Origin: Schistosoma mansoni | Lineage: Eukaryota > Platyhelminthes > Trematoda > Strigeidida > Schistosomatidae | Assembly: GCF_000237925.1 (NCBI RefSeq) | Contig: NC_031502.1 | Coordinates: 9,435,035-9,499,034, forward strand | DNA length: 64,000 bases | Direction: 5' to 3' | Shown here: piece by piece, positions 63,262-64,000 of the stretch | Layout of the letters: every line of letters starts with the position of its first letter | How positions within the stretch are numbered: position 1 is the stretch's first letter | Notes under the pieces: generated by a model | Databases searched by the model: none | What the model saw: the letters and a program-made list of their open reading frames with translations, nothing else | Told to the model about the DNA's origin: nothing | Translations under genes and position numbers: made by a program

Positions 63262-64000
63262 ACTTTGTACGTACGTACGTACATACATCAGTTCTGGTTG
63301 CCGTACCACATTAGCACAGAGATGCAGTTGTCAATTCAAATCCCATAGTGGTATAGGTAGTAGGAGTATGAGCAGTAATCCGAAAGATTAGGGTTTGAGG
63401 ATGTTATTCAAGGAGTATAATTCAGTGAAATACATTTGGAAAGAGAAAAAAGATAGGGATGTGAAGAATTCAGAAGATTAGAATTTGGCAGAACACAAAG
63501 GGTGGATGCACCTTCGCCATCGCAAACGATTTTGAGCCATGTCACTCAAGGTCTCTAACCATCGGTTGCTATCGTCTCGCGGATCCCAACCAGGTAGTCT
63601 ACACCTACCAACACGGCTCAGTCCACCTCCCAGTGACTTCATGGATTTGTGCCATGTTTTGGTCTGGCCGCATCTAGCTTTCTTCCAATCTACTACTACA
63701 CTATAAAACATCGCTCGTTGGGGCAGTCGGTGGTTGGGTATGCGTAACACTTGTCCCAGCCATCTCAACTGATGAAGTTTCACTACTTCATTAATCGATT
63801 TGCCATCCTTACCTAGTACCCGTTTACTAACAACTGCACTACTTATCCGGTGGTCCCAGGATATACGAGCAATGCTTCAAAGACACCTATTATTGAATAC
63901 TAGTAACCTACGAATATCCTCTACTCTTACCGGCCATGATCCCTGAAGTGTTCTGCCCATCGATCCAATCTCCTGGATTGAGAATGAATAATATGTCCAT
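63262..64000 (-). pseudogene. Non-LTR retrotransposon 3' end, running off the window
   Basis: The minus strand reads GRTLQGSWPVRVEDIRRLL, SIARISWDHRISSAVVSKR, LHQLRWLGQVLRIPNHRLPQ and WRRCIHPLCSAKF with the stop at 63478. One in-frame TGA lies at 63877-63879. About 215 bp of 3' UTR follows and ends in tandem GTAC units (63266-63286 region). This is the RT C-terminus of a LINE (RTE/CR1-like); the 5' part lies outside the window. Confidence 0.78.

Noticed and set aside
1-64000. CRISPR arrays, bacterial operons, rRNA genes
   Set aside because: None seen. The sequence is clearly an intron-rich eukaryotic genome.

Overview
The window looks like about 64 kb of AT-rich genome from a flatworm, most likely a blood fluke (Schistosomatidae). 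The evidence is genes split into small exons by long introns, several introns of only 34-47 nt, Penelope-like and RTE/CR1-like retroelement wrecks, and many copies of a tRNA-derived SINE that encodes a hammerhead ribozyme, the hallmark of the schistosome Sm-alpha family. Two runs of exactly 200 N (40406-40605 and 57826-58025) are assembly gaps. Species cannot be fixed from sequence alone.

Three genes are supported. (1) A plus-strand gene at 13309-20116 has nine exons, all joining in phase. It encodes a 383-aa protein with seven sperm-tail PG-rich (STPG) repeats and resembles LEXM/CIMAP2. (2) A minus-strand gene starts at 58340 and runs at least to 24957, with 19 exons identified here by splice sites and reading phase. 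It encodes a kinesin-3 of the KIF28/KLP-6 type: motor, FHA domain, and a tail with a DPFWEP motif. The P-loop exon is absent because it falls in the 57826-58025 gap, and the 3' terminal exon is uncertain. (3) An intronless plus-strand ORF of 297 aa at 58576-59469 is head-to-head with the kinesin, only 235 bp away. I do not recognise its family. Genes 1 and 2 are convergent, and both belong to families linked to cilia or flagella (inference from family knowledge).

Layout: 1-13308 is intergenic with SINE copies. 13309-20116 is the STPG gene. 20117-24597 is intergenic with a dead Penelope-like element at 22915-24055. About 24598-58340 is the kinesin gene, whose introns carry SINEs, a second Penelope-like fragment (43225-44033), an RTE-like LINE 3' end (45120-45750) and two copies of a 1.34 kb unclassified direct repeat (30769-32104 and 51630-52972). 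58576-59469 is the 297-aa gene. 59470-64000 is intergenic and ends in a minus-strand LINE 3' end (63262-64000).

The most unusual feature is the SINE family. Most copies are inverted (foldback) dimers: one arm reads minus, the other plus, and both end in the same 3' sequence. Each arm can encode a type I hammerhead ribozyme. The copy at 36136-36780 has an intact catalytic core on both strands and a perfect 12-nt target-site duplication. Other copies show single core substitutions, so the window holds a natural series of active-looking and dead ribozymes.
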